A DNA stretch of 64,000 bases from Roseobacter sp. HKCCD6576-2 (GTDB taxonomy: Bacteria; Pseudomonadota; Alphaproteobacteria; Rhodobacterales; Rhodobacteraceae): assembly GCF_013179285.1 (NCBI RefSeq), contig NZ_WVNW01000002.1, positions 620,001 through 684,000 of the forward strand. Reading direction: 5' to 3'. This document shows positions 15,995 through 23,863 of this stretch, piece after piece. A program made the position numbers and the translations under genes. Below the pieces are notes generated by a model. The model saw nothing but the letters and a program-made list of their open reading frames with translations. It was not told the DNA's origin and searched no databases. The stretch's first letter is position 1. Each line of letters opens with the position of its first letter.

Positions 15995-16749
15995 TACGCC
16001 ACCTCCGCCAAGATATCGCCATAGCCGTTCTGCTCAACCTCAAGCGCCAGCTCGGGCCCGCCGGTTTTCACGATCCGACCATCGGCCATGATATGCACGA
16101 CGTCGGGTTTGATATGATCCAGCAGGCGTTGGTAATGGGTGATCACCAGGAAGCCCCGGCCCGCATCGCGCAGCGCGTTCACACCTTCGGCGACCAGCTT
16201 CATCGCATCCACATCGAGGCCGGAATCGGTCTCGTCCAGGATGCACATTTTCGGCTCAAGCATCGCCATCTGAAGGATTTCGTTGCGCTTTTTCTCACCA
16301 CCAGAGAAGCCGACATTGACCGGACGTTTCAGCATCTCGGCGTCGATCTTCAGCGCCTTGGCTTTCTCCCGGATCACCTTGAGGAACTCCGCCGCGCTCA
16401 TTTCTTCTTCACCACGCGCCTTACGCTGTGCGTTCACCGCGGTGCGCAGGAAGGTCATGTTGCCGACGCCGGGGATCTCGACGGGATACTGGAATGCCAA
16501 GAACAGGCCAGCGGCGGCGCGCTCTTCAGGGTCCATCTCTAGAATGTCCTCGCCTTCCAGCGAGGCTGCCCCGTCGGTGACTTCATAGCCATCCCGACCG
16601 GACAAGACATAGCTGAGCGTGGATTTGCCAGAGCCGTTCGGCCCCATAATCGCATGCACCTTGCCCGCCTCTACAGTCAGGTCCACACCTTTCAGGATCG
16701 CCTTATCCTCTTCTTCAAGAGCGACGTGCAGGTTCTTGATTTCTAGCAT
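15994..16749 (-). CDS. sufC: SufC, ABC-type ATPase of the SufBCD complex
   Basis: SufC drives conformational change of the SufB/SufD scaffold. Walker A GPNGSGKS is at residues 36-43, the ABC signature SGGEKKRNEI near 150, and Walker B with ILDETDSGLD near 175; the SufC-specific ETDSGLD is intact. I chose the ATG at 16749 (251 aa); an in-frame ATG five codons upstream supplies the GGAAGAA that serves as ribosome site. It lies between sufD and a YbjQ-like gene, and is separated from sufB by about 2.4 kb of unrelated genes. Confidence 0.95.
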   Translation of the reverse strand: MLEIKNLHVALEEEDKAILKGVDLTVEAGKVHAIMGPNGSGKSTLSYVLSGRDGYEVTDGAASLEGEDILEMDPEERAAAGLFLAFQYPVEIPGVGNMTFLRTAVNAQRKARGEEEMSAAEFLKVIREKAKALKIDAEMLKRPVNVGFSGGEKKRNEILQMAMLEPKMCILDETDSGLDVDAMKLVAEGVNALRDAGRGFLVITHYQRLLDHIKPDVVHIMADGRIVKTGGPELALEVEQNGYGDILAEVA

Positions 16750-16809
16750 ATTTCTTCTTCCCATCTTTCGTTACGGACCGTTCGCGCATGGCCCTTGATT
16801 TCCCACAAC

Positions 16810-17121
16810 TCAGCCGAGCCGCACAGCCGTGCCGGAGGCCGAAACCATCAGCATGTTGTTGATCACTTCGTAATCCAGATCGACGCCAACCACCGCATTG
16901 GCCCCTAGCGCCGTGGCACGATCTTGCATCTCATCAAGCGCCACCTGCCTGGCCTTGCCCAACTCTTGCTCATAGGCGCCCGAGCGCCCGCCGATGATAT
17001 CGGTGATCCCCGCAAAGAGATCCCGGAACACATTGGCCCCCAAGATCGCCTCGCCGACGACGATGCCGTGATATTCGGCGATCTGATACCCCTCGACCGA
17101 GGGGGTTGTGGTCACGATCAT
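16810..17121 (-). CDS. YbjQ/UPF0145-family protein
   Basis: This 103-aa protein matches the small YbjQ family: [44 protein letters not shown], a helix rich in A and Q ([13 protein letters not shown]), and the C-terminal [16 protein letters not shown] strand. The family forms pentamers and is annotated as a putative heavy-metal-binding domain, but its function is unknown. It is encoded inside the suf operon between the FkbM pair and sufC, with a gap of about 60 nt to sufC. Confidence 0.88.
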   Translation of the reverse strand: MIVTTTPSVEGYQIAEYHGIVVGEAILGANVFRDLFAGITDIIGGRSGAYEQELGKARQVALDEMQDRATALGANAVVGVDLDYEVINNMLMVSASGTAVRLG

Positions 17122-17194
17122 AGTGTTTCTCCGTCACGGTCATTTTGGCTCTGTTCAATCCGATCGGCAAAACGCAGATGTGCCGCGTTCGGGT

Positions 17195-17212
17195 CCCCTG
17201 CATATGCAGGGG
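17195..17212. repeat. 18-bp perfect palindrome upstream of the YbjQ gene
   Basis: CCCCTGCATATGCAGGGG is a perfect palindrome, flanked by GT on the left and GGAC on the right. It lies in the 163-bp gap between the FkbM gene stop (17285) and the YbjQ start (17121). It could end transcription of the FkbM pair or act as an operator for the ybjQ-sufC part of the locus. Confidence 0.7.
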
Positions 17213-17284
17213 GACGACCACTAATTGGCCGCATCAGGCAAATGTCGACCTTCGAGAGGGCCAGAACTGGGATTGGCTGAGCCA

Positions 17285-18175
17285 TCACGCATCCTCCTTA
17301 CGCAGCTGATGCTCCGGGAATGTGGCGATATACACATCGGCAAGCGTTGCGGAAAGACGATCCCGGCCGGTCAGAATATCAAGGCATAACAACGCCATAT
17401 CGGGGCTGTCGAACACCGTATCGGCGGCGAGCGCCAGATAGATCAACTGATCATCGCTCAGCGTCTCGGCCCAGTCGCTATCGCGGATATAGACCGCATC
17501 GCCGTCCAGCAATTGGCTCGTCATCCGCGGGCGCAGCACCTTGTCTTCGTGCTCATGCGGCATCATCACCGATTTGGTGAACATGAACTTATGCAGCTTA
17601 AAGCCCTGGCGCCGCAGCTCTTGATCGAGATCACCAAAGAGTGGTTCGCCCTCGTAAATCCGATGAAACCGCACCTCGGTCACGACAGCCACGGCCTCAG
17701 ACAGTTTACCGACGCCGCCACGCAGAACTTCCAACTCACCACCCTGCAAATCCATCTTCAGCAGATCGATCGGCGGCAACTCAGCCAACATATCCAAGGT
17801 CACGGGCCGGAGCGGCACCTCCTGGGTCTTGGCAGGCCGGATCCATTTCTCTTTGCCAATGGATTTCAGCGCGGCCCGGTCCATTGGGTAGAGCGACGAA
17901 AAGCCAGGCCAGGGATGCAGATGGAGAATCCGGTCTCCGGGCAAACCCACCGCGTCTTTGAAATAGGTTTCATGATCCGACTTGGCCTTTTGCAAGTCGT
18001 CAAAGGCCTCCGGGTTCGGCTCAAACCCATAAACATGGCATTTCTGCGCCTTAAGCAGCGGCTTATACGGCGGATCGCTGAGCGGGTTCGCCCCCACATC
18101 GCACACCCGCATCACTCGCGAGGGCTGCAACGCCTCGGTCAACACCGCGCGCCGGTTGGCATTTGCTCCGGCCAT
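17285..18175 (-). CDS. FkbM-family SAM-dependent methyltransferase (paralogue A)
   Basis: The FkbM fold is recognisable from the first SAM loop (VCDVGANPLSD), a Phe-Glu-Pro-Asn motif (YGFEPNPEAF), and LLKMDLQGGELEVLRGG near residue 150, the FkbM D-x-E/Q-G signature with Gln in place of Glu. Family members O-methylate sugars, lipids or polyketides. The ATG at 18175 is chosen over a TTG one codon upstream. It overlaps the stop of its paralogue by 1 nt and both share a C-terminal region ending in a DGDAVYIRD/N-type motif and ALAADTVF. Confidence 0.88.
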   Translation of the reverse strand: MAGANANRRAVLTEALQPSRVMRVCDVGANPLSDPPYKPLLKAQKCHVYGFEPNPEAFDDLQKAKSDHETYFKDAVGLPGDRILHLHPWPGFSSLYPMDRAALKSIGKEKWIRPAKTQEVPLRPVTLDMLAELPPIDLLKMDLQGGELEVLRGGVGKLSEAVAVVTEVRFHRIYEGEPLFGDLDQELRRQGFKLHKFMFTKSVMMPHEHEDKVLRPRMTSQLLDGDAVYIRDSDWAETLSDDQLIYLALAADTVFDSPDMALLCLDILTGRDRLSATLADVYIATFPEHQLRKEDA

Positions 18176-19083
18176 CAACTGCTCGCCTCAACCGCTGGTT
18201 TCATGATCCGCAACTCTTCAGGCAGCTTGCGCACATAAACTCGTGGGAGCCGGCGTTCGACCGCCTCGCGGCGCACAAGCTCATCCAGACACATCAGGCA
18301 AAGATCAAAGCTTTTGAAGACGGTATCAGCGGCCAGGGCGAGCCGTTTCAGCGCCTCGGTACTGACTGCTTCTTTGTCTTCCAGATTGCGGATATAGACC
18401 GCATCGCCATCAATCGATTGGCTCGCCGCAAGACGGGGATGCAACTGCTTGCGTTGTGAACTCGGCAGCAAAGCGGGCTTCTGAAACAGGATCTTGTGCA
18501 AAACGAACCCCTGCTCATGGAGTTCCGCGTCGACATCGCGCAGCATCGGCTGACCTTCATAGATTTGATAGAAGGCCACTTCGGGTATCACCGCAATCGC
18601 TTCGGTGAGCTTCGTTCTCCCGCCCTTGAGAACGTCCAACTCCGCGCCCTGCACATCCATTTTCAGCAGGTCAATCGACGGAATTTCATCAACATCGTCA
18701 AGCGACACCAAATCGACCTCGATTTCTGTGATCTCCCGCTTGTACCAATGCCCCTTGCCCATGAAATCCGCGGCGGCGCGCCGAAACTTATACAAAGACG
18801 ACAGCGTCGAAATCTTATGCGAATAGAAGCGCGCTTTGCCTGGTGCGCCAACCGCGTAAGGCAGATAAGTGCGGCTCTCGTCTTTCAGGGAGGCCAATTC
18901 GGCGAAGGCTTTTTCGTTCGGCTCAAATCCCCAAAGCTGAGCCGACCCGTGGCTCAGCAAAGGATCGTAATCCGGTCGAGCACCAAACGGATTAGCCCCC
19001 ACATCCACAATGTGCATGGGGCGCTCAAGCGCCAAGGATTCAATCAGAAATCGGGTTCTGCGATTGGCCAATCTGTCTGCCAT
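18175..19083 (-). CDS. FkbM-family SAM-dependent methyltransferase (paralogue B)
   Basis: This 302-aa protein parallels the next gene throughout: HIVDVGANPFGARPDYDPLLSHG (SAM loop), WGFEPNEKAF, LLKMDVQGAELDVLKGG, and a C-terminal SIDGDAVYIRN then LALAADTVFKSFDLCLMCLDEL. It is a tandem duplicate placed between sufB and sufC. The acceptor molecule is unknown; FkbM enzymes often act on cell-surface glycans, and the shared C-terminal extension (about 230-300) is a feature of this subgroup. Confidence 0.88.
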   Translation of the reverse strand: MADRLANRRTRFLIESLALERPMHIVDVGANPFGARPDYDPLLSHGSAQLWGFEPNEKAFAELASLKDESRTYLPYAVGAPGKARFYSHKISTLSSLYKFRRAAADFMGKGHWYKREITEIEVDLVSLDDVDEIPSIDLLKMDVQGAELDVLKGGRTKLTEAIAVIPEVAFYQIYEGQPMLRDVDAELHEQGFVLHKILFQKPALLPSSQRKQLHPRLAASQSIDGDAVYIRNLEDKEAVSTEALKRLALAADTVFKSFDLCLMCLDELVRREAVERRLPRVYVRKLPEELRIMKPAVEASS

Positions 19084-19119
19084 TATGCCCCTCCATTGCC
19101 ATCAGCAGCACCTATACCA

Positions 19120-19135
19120 CGAACGACGTCGTTCG
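19120..19135. repeat. 16-bp perfect palindrome between sufB and the FkbM pair
   Basis: CGAACGACGTCGTTCG lies in the 117-bp gap between the sufB stop (19201) and the FkbM-B start (19083). It may be an operator or a transcription-termination hairpin separating iscR-sufB from the FkbM genes. Confidence 0.65.
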
Positions 19136-19200
19136 ACGGTCCTGCATAACAGATTGGCTCCCATTTCATCTGATCGTCCGAGCCGCGTTTCAGCCCAGGC

Positions 19201-20721
19201 CTAGCCTACCGACCCTTCCAGAGAGATCGCGACAAGCTGCTGTGCTTCCATGGCAAATTCCATCGGCAGAGCTTGCAGCACCTCCTTACAGAACCCGTTC
19301 ACAACAAGCGCCACGGCCTCTTCTTCATCCATGCCGCGCTGACGGCAATAGAACAGCTGATCATCATCGACCTTTGAGGTGGTCGCTTCATGCTCAACCC
19401 GGGCGGAGTTGTTCTTGACCTCGATATACGGAACCGTATGCGCCCCGCATTGATCGCCAATCAAAAGGCTGTCGCACTGGGTATAGTTGCGGCCCTCTTT
19501 AGCTTTCGGATGCATCGACACCAACCCGCGATAGGTGTTCTGCGCCTTACCCGCGCTGATCCCCTTGGAGACGATCCGCGACTTGGTGTTCTTGCCCAAA
19601 TGGATCATCTTGGTGCCAGTGTCGGCCTGCTGCATGTTGTTGGCAATCGCGATGGAGTAGAATTCCCCCTGGCTGCCCTCGCCGCGCAGAATGCAGGACG
19701 GGTATTTCCAAGTGATCGCGGAGCCGGTTTCGACCTGCGTCCACATCACTTTCGAGCGGTCCCCACGGCAATCGGCGCGTTTGGTGACGAAATTATAGAT
19801 TCCGCCTTTGCCCTCTTCATCGCCCGGATACCAGTTCTGAACCGTCGAATACTTGATCTCCGCATCTTCCAGCGCAACCAGTTCCACAACAGCCGCATGC
19901 AACTGATGCGTGTCACGCTGCGGCGCGGTGCAGCCTTCCAAGTAGCTGACATAAGAGCCTTTATCGGCGATGATCAGTGTCCGTTCGAACTGCCCGGTAT
20001 TCTCGGCATTGATCCGGAAATAGGTGCTGAGTTCCATCGGGCAGCGCACGCCCGGCGGCACATAGACAAACGACCCGTCGGAGAAGACCGCGCTGTTCAG
20101 CGTCGCAAAGAAATTGTCGGTGATCGGCACAACGGAGCCGAGATATTTCTTCACCAGCTCGGGATGTTCTTTGATCGCCTCGGAGATCGAGCAGAAGATC
20201 ACGCCCGCCGCTTTCAACTCCTTCTGGAAGGTCGTGCCAACGGACACCGAGTCGAATACCGCGTCGACGGCGACTTTGCGCCCCTCGGCTGGCGCGTTCT
20301 CTGCGCCTTCGACCCCGGCCAGGATCATCTGTTCTTTCAGCGGAATGCCCAGCTTGTCATAGGTCGCCAAAAGCTTCGGATCGACCTCATCGAGCGATTT
20401 TGGCTTCTCTTCCATGCTCTTAGGCCGCGCATAGTAATACTGATCCTGATAATCGATCGGCGGATAGTGGACCATCGCCCATTCCGGCTCATCCATCTGC
20501 CTCCAGCGCTTGAACGCCTGCAGACGCCAATCCGTCATCCATTCCGGCTCTTCATTCTTTTCCGAGATCAGACGCACGATGTCTTCATCCACGCCCTTGG
20601 GCGCGTATTCCATTTCGATCTCGGTTTCCCAACCGTATTTGTATTTGCCGCCCATGGCCTGGACGGTTTCCACCGTCTCGCGGTCCACACCGTCGCGAAT
20701 ATCCGTGTCGAGTGCTGTCAT
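19201..20721 (-). CDS. sufB: SufB, Fe-S cluster scaffold subunit
   Basis: SufB carries the nascent cluster in the SufBC2D complex. The sequence has the conserved [18 protein letters not shown] opening, the core [38 protein letters not shown], and the C-terminal [21 protein letters not shown] with the Cys that receives sulfur. Length 506 aa is normal. It is the third gene after iscR, 101 bp from the desulfurase; the next gene in the same direction is an FkbM methyltransferase. Confidence 0.96.
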   Translation of the reverse strand: MTALDTDIRDGVDRETVETVQAMGGKYKYGWETEIEMEYAPKGVDEDIVRLISEKNEEPEWMTDWRLQAFKRWRQMDEPEWAMVHYPPIDYQDQYYYARPKSMEEKPKSLDEVDPKLLATYDKLGIPLKEQMILAGVEGAENAPAEGRKVAVDAVFDSVSVGTTFQKELKAAGVIFCSISEAIKEHPELVKKYLGSVVPITDNFFATLNSAVFSDGSFVYVPPGVRCPMELSTYFRINAENTGQFERTLIIADKGSYVSYLEGCTAPQRDTHQLHAAVVELVALEDAEIKYSTVQNWYPGDEEGKGGIYNFVTKRADCRGDRSKVMWTQVETGSAITWKYPSCILRGEGSQGEFYSIAIANNMQQADTGTKMIHLGKNTKSRIVSKGISAGKAQNTYRGLVSMHPKAKEGRNYTQCDSLLIGDQCGAHTVPYIEVKNNSARVEHEATTSKVDDDQLFYCRQRGMDEEEAVALVVNGFCKEVLQALPMEFAMEAQQLVAISLEGSVG

Positions 20722-20822
20722 GGGGTATCCCGTTCGTTCCTGGGGCGGTGCGCGCCGCCCTGATTTACCACTATGCCCGGGTCGCGCCGTTTCCTAAGGA
20801 CATCGCCGATGGCTCTATCCTG

Positions 20823-21866
20823 TTACGCGACCCGCGCCCGAAACCGGGCATGGGCGTTCAACCAAGCCTCGCAAAAGCGCGAAACCTCTTCTTCGGTCGT
20901 CTCCGGTCCGAGTGAAACACGAATGGCGCTGGACGCCTCTGTCTCGTTCATCCCCATCGCACGCAGAACCGTGCTGGATTTGACCTTGCCGCTGGAACAG
21001 GCAGAGCCCGCGGAGATCGCGAAACCGGCCAGGTCCATCTGCATCACTTGCGTCTCCCCTTTCCAGCCCGGCGTCACGATGCAGGAGGTGTTTGGAAGGC
21101 GATCCGCGTCTTTCCCGACAAAAATAGTCTCTTTAGTGCCGAGGTCCAGAGTTGTTTCTAGAATATTTCTAAGTTTGGCAAGTTTTTCCCAGACCCCATT
21201 TTCAAGATCTTGTGTGGCAGCCACTGCAGCGGCCCCAAATCCAGCAATGCCAGTGATATTCTCTGTGCCGGAGCGGCGGCCCATCTCTTGCCCGCCGCCC
21301 TTGATCTGCGCCTCGACATCCAGGCCCCGGCGTAGGACCAAAGCGCCGATTCCCTTTGGCCCACCCAGCTTGTGAGCCGAGATCAGCGCCATATCGACAC
21401 CCGACCAATCAAAGGCCACAGGGATTTTACCAAAGGCTTGGGTCATATCGCTGACGGCGAGCCCATCGGGCAGGTCTTGCAGGATACCCGTTTCGGAATT
21501 GGCCAGTTGTAGGACCGACCGCGCCGGGTCCTCAATCTTCACATGACCAGCGGCGTCCACGGCCAATGTATCGCTGATCCAGGCCCGCACCGCATCATGC
21601 TCAACTGCGGATCCGCGCAGATCGCGCCCGGCGCAGGCCAAGGCCGCCGCTTCCGTCGCGCTCGAGACAAACACAATATCGGCGGCCTGCGCCCCAAAGG
21701 CTTCGGCGATCTGGCCGCGCGCTGTTTCAACCACGGCCTTCGCCGCGCGCCCTTCGGCATGGACCGAAGACGGATTGCCCGAGACATCCATCGCCGCAAT
21801 CATCGCCGCCCGCGCCTCAGGGCGCAGCGGCATGGTTGCGTTGTGGTCGAGATAGATACGGCTCAT
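20823..21866 (-). CDS. NifS/IscS-like cysteine desulfurase
   Basis: This 347-aa enzyme is the second desulfurase of the locus and of the IscS/NifS (group I) type: PLP lysine Lys166 in ISAHKLGGPKG and persulfide Cys290 in the flexible SAGSACSSGK loop. The EMGRRSGTEN motif is also intact. The ATG at 21866 overlaps the upstream unknown gene's stop (ATGA). A block of rare codons (AGA, AAT, ATT, CTA, GAA, ACA, ACT) around residues 233-239 is unlike the rest of the gene and coincides with an ICE-like palindrome at 21157-21173. It probably supplies sulfur for SufB, or for tRNA thiolation. Confidence 0.92.
   Translation of the reverse strand: MSRIYLDHNATMPLRPEARAAMIAAMDVSGNPSSVHAEGRAAKAVVETARGQIAEAFGAQAADIVFVSSATEAAALACAGRDLRGSAVEHDAVRAWISDTLAVDAAGHVKIEDPARSVLQLANSETGILQDLPDGLAVSDMTQAFGKIPVAFDWSGVDMALISAHKLGGPKGIGALVLRRGLDVEAQIKGGGQEMGRRSGTENITGIAGFGAAAVAATQDLENGVWEKLAKLRNILETTLDLGTKETIFVGKDADRLPNTSCIVTPGWKGETQVMQMDLAGFAISAGSACSSGKVKSSTVLRAMGMNETEASSAIRVSLGPETTEEEVSRFCEAWLNAHARFRARVA
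21157..21173. promoter_or_regulatory. ICE-box-like palindrome inside the desulfurase gene
   Basis: TCTAGAATATTTCTAAG matches the Irr-binding ICE pattern TTTAGAA-N3-TTCTAAA at all but two positions and contains a TAGAA/TTCTA dyad. It falls within the coding sequence, in a locally AT-rich stretch. A canonical-looking ICE box lies 1.7 kb upstream in front of iscR. It may be chance; function is not shown. Confidence 0.35.
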
Positions 21867-22243
21867 CGCAGATGCCCCGCCTTCTGCATGTAATTGGTAA
21901 ACTTCGCAAGCAAGGCTTCCGCCACATCAAGACGAACCTTATAGGTGCCGCTGCGCTGGCATTCATCCAAACGAGGCTCTTCAGCGATACGCAGAACCGT
22001 GTCGAGCACATGACCCGTCAAAATGACATAGCGATGATTCGCGCCGGTGATCATGTTATAAACCCGACCAAAGACATTTCCGCGACGATCCAATGCTTGC
22101 TGAACGCTTGCGGTCCGGCGGTGCATGTAAAGCAGGCAATGCGCTTCGCTCATATAGCGGCGATCCGATTGATCGCTGAAGCGGGACGCAAACATCATGC
22201 CGAAGCCCGCCTGACGGAACGGGCGTGTCAAACTCCCGGCCAT
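21863..22243 (-). CDS. Unknown protein encoded between iscR and the cysteine desulfurase
   Basis: A 126-aa frame ends with ATGA overlapping the desulfurase start, the main reason to believe it is translated. The protein is basic, with His/Arg/Tyr-rich segments (SEAHCLLYMHRRTAS, then RGNVFGRVYNMITGANHRYVILTGHVLDTVLRI) and two Cys. No membrane segment and no family I recognise. The start is uncertain: the ATG at 22243 lacks a good ribosome site and internal ATGs near 22198 are alternatives. It is probably transcribed with iscR (58-bp gap). Confidence 0.6.
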   Translation of the reverse strand: MAGSLTRPFRQAGFGMMFASRFSDQSDRRYMSEAHCLLYMHRRTASVQQALDRRGNVFGRVYNMITGANHRYVILTGHVLDTVLRIAEEPRLDECQRSGTYKVRLDVAEALLAKFTNYMQKAGHLR

Positions 22244-22301
22244 CCAGATCGATCATCGGGATTGACCGAGATTATCTTGGGGGCTTGGTTGATCGGCTCA
22301 C

Positions 22302-22763
22302 TCACGCCTCATCGACCACTTCGAACAGCGTTGGCACTGCCGGGCAAGGCGTCAGCTCATTGGTCACCACATCCGACAGCCGCGTTTGATGCAGATAGAC
22401 ATAGACATGGGCGCTCAAACTCTCCCAAAGCCGGTTGGTCATGCTCTGCGCCCGGCTGCCCGAAATGCCCCCTGAGGCGCCCGCCCCGGTATGCATCGCA
22501 CTCACCGTTTCATCGACTGCGGAAAAGATATCGACGACACGAATATGCGATGGCGGCTTCGCCAGGCGATACCCGCCCCCCGGACCACGAACAGACTCGA
22601 CCAACCCCGCACGGCGCAATTTCACGAAGAGCTGCTCAAGATAGGGCAGCGAGATATCCTGTCGCTTGGAAATCTCAGCCAGCGAGGTCAGCTCTTGTTC
22701 GGGCTGCAAGGCCAAATCGGCCAAGGCCACCATTGCATAACGTCCCTTGGTGCTGAGTTTCAT
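22302..22763 (-). CDS. iscR: IscR-like Rrf2-family regulator of Fe-S assembly
   Basis: The Rrf2 winged helix is plain (MKLSTKGRYAMVALADLAL, ISLPYLEQLFVKLRRAGLVESVRGPGGGYRL). It lacks the usual three-cysteine [2Fe-2S] motif: residues 90-105 read HTGAGASGGISGSRAQ and the only Cys is Cys140. Rhodobacterales IscR proteins are known to be cysteine-poor and still regulate suf genes. The ATG at 22763 has GAAGG upstream; a GTG three codons earlier is less likely. It heads the suf operon and is divergent from an alpha/beta hydrolase gene. Confidence 0.93.
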   Translation of the reverse strand: MKLSTKGRYAMVALADLALQPEQELTSLAEISKRQDISLPYLEQLFVKLRRAGLVESVRGPGGGYRLAKPPSHIRVVDIFSAVDETVSAMHTGAGASGGISGSRAQSMTNRLWESLSAHVYVYLHQTRLSDVVTNELTPCPAVPTLFEVVDEA

Positions 22764-22864
22764 GTCCGCCACCTTCGCAACTGACGCAAATCACGCCAAA
22801 AGATTGACCTTTCCGAACGGGGCGCTTAACTGCCATCAACCCGTTTTGTCCGGCTCGCCCGGAG

Positions 22865-22881
22865 TTTAGAATTGTTCTAGG
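22865..22881. promoter_or_regulatory. Probable Irr-binding ICE box upstream of iscR
   Basis: TTTAGAATTGTTCTAGG matches the iron-control element TTTAGAA-N3-TTCTAAA in 15 of 17 positions (dyad TAGAA-N3-TTCTA). It lies about 100 bp upstream of iscR. In Rhizobiales and Rhodobacterales, Irr uses such sites to control iron and Fe-S genes. A further dyad, TGA-N6-TCA (22782-22793), sits between it and the iscR start but does not match the TGA-N9-TCA Iron-Rhodo box. Confidence 0.7.
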
Positions 22882-22936
22882 TTGCGTCAGGCGCCGCGTC
22901 AAGCCACCGCACCCCGAACACCATGAAGGAGGCATA

Positions 22937-23590
22937 ATGCCCGAGGTCATTTTCCCCGGCCCAGAAGGTCGGCTCGAGGGTCGCTACCACCCGCAAAAGG
23001 CCAAGGACGCGCCAATCGCGATTATCCTGCATCCACATCCGCAATTTGGCGGCACGATGAACAATCGGGTGGTCTACAACCTTCATTACGCGTTCCACAA
23101 TATGGGGTTCACCGTCCTCCGGTTTAACTTCCGTGGCGTGGGCCGCAGCCAAGGCGAATATGATCAGGGGATCGGCGAGCTGTCTGATGCTGCCTCCGCC
23201 CTCGACTACCTGCAGTCGATGAACCCGAACTCAAAGCATTGCTGGGTCGCGGGCTTCTCCTTTGGCGCCTGGATCGGCATGCAGCTCTTGATGCGTCGAC
23301 CTGAAATCACGGGGTTCATCAGCGTCTCGCCCCCGGCGAATATGTATGATTTCAGCTTCCTCGCGCCCTGCCCCGCCTCGGGCCTGATCATCAACGGCTC
23401 TTCGGACCGCGTGGCCAAGCCGCAAGATACCCGGATCCTGGTCGACAAGCTGCATGAGCAAAAAGGCATCACCATCACCCATGAAGAGATGGAAAACGCC
23501 GGTCACTTCTTCGAAGACCCGCATATGGACCCGATGATCGAGAGCGTTCAGACCTATGTTCGCCGCCGCCTGACGGAAACCACACGCTAA
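22937..23590 (+). CDS. Alpha/beta hydrolase (dienelactone-hydrolase-like small hydrolase)
   Basis: A 217-aa protein with an alpha/beta hydrolase fold: HPHPQFGGTMNNRVVYNLHYAF (oxyanion region), NFRGVGRSQG, nucleophile elbow AGFSFGAWIG (G-F-S-F-G, with Ser as nucleophile), an Asp in NGSSDRVA, and His in NAGHFFEDP completing the triad. This group is common next to iscR in Rhodobacterales, suggesting but not proving a link with Fe-S metabolism. AAGGAGG precedes the ATG. A small acidic protein follows 12 nt after its stop. Confidence 0.9.
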   Translation: MPEVIFPGPEGRLEGRYHPQKAKDAPIAIILHPHPQFGGTMNNRVVYNLHYAFHNMGFTVLRFNFRGVGRSQGEYDQGIGELSDAASALDYLQSMNPNSKHCWVAGFSFGAWIGMQLLMRRPEITGFISVSPPANMYDFSFLAPCPASGLIINGSSDRVAKPQDTRILVDKLHEQKGITITHEEMENAGHFFEDPHMDPMIESVQTYVRRRLTETTR

Positions 23591-23602
23591 AGGCCTCACG
23601 CG

Positions 23603-23863
23603 ATGAGCAATATTGTCGATGAGCTCGCAGATAAATTGGCCAAAGACGTCATCGCGGCGGCCGAGGAATTGGATGATGATCTTCTGCCGAACCGCGTGGC
23701 GGAGGTGATCGGCGCATCGTCTCCCTCAACTGAAGAGGCGTTTCGGACCGCCGTTCGTGTTCGGATGGCCGAGGCACGCGCGCGGCGGTTTTTGGCCGAG
23801 CAACTGGCCAAGGGCCGCGCGGCCCGGCAGGGCGATTCAGAACAAACGGCCAAGCCCGTTTAG
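23603..23863 (+). CDS. Small acidic helical protein of unknown function
   Basis: This 86-aa protein starts MSNIVDELADKLAKDVIAAAEELDDDLLPNRVAEVIGASS and continues in charged amphipathic helices rich in Ala, Arg and Glu. No domain is recognised. It lies 12 nt behind the alpha/beta hydrolase and may be co-transcribed. Its stop codon TAG (23861-23863) overlaps the TAA stop of the convergent autotransporter gene (23860-23862), so the genes end in each other. Confidence 0.7.
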   Translation: MSNIVDELADKLAKDVIAAAEELDDDLLPNRVAEVIGASSPSTEEAFRTAVRVRMAEARARRFLAEQLAKGRAARQGDSEQTAKPV

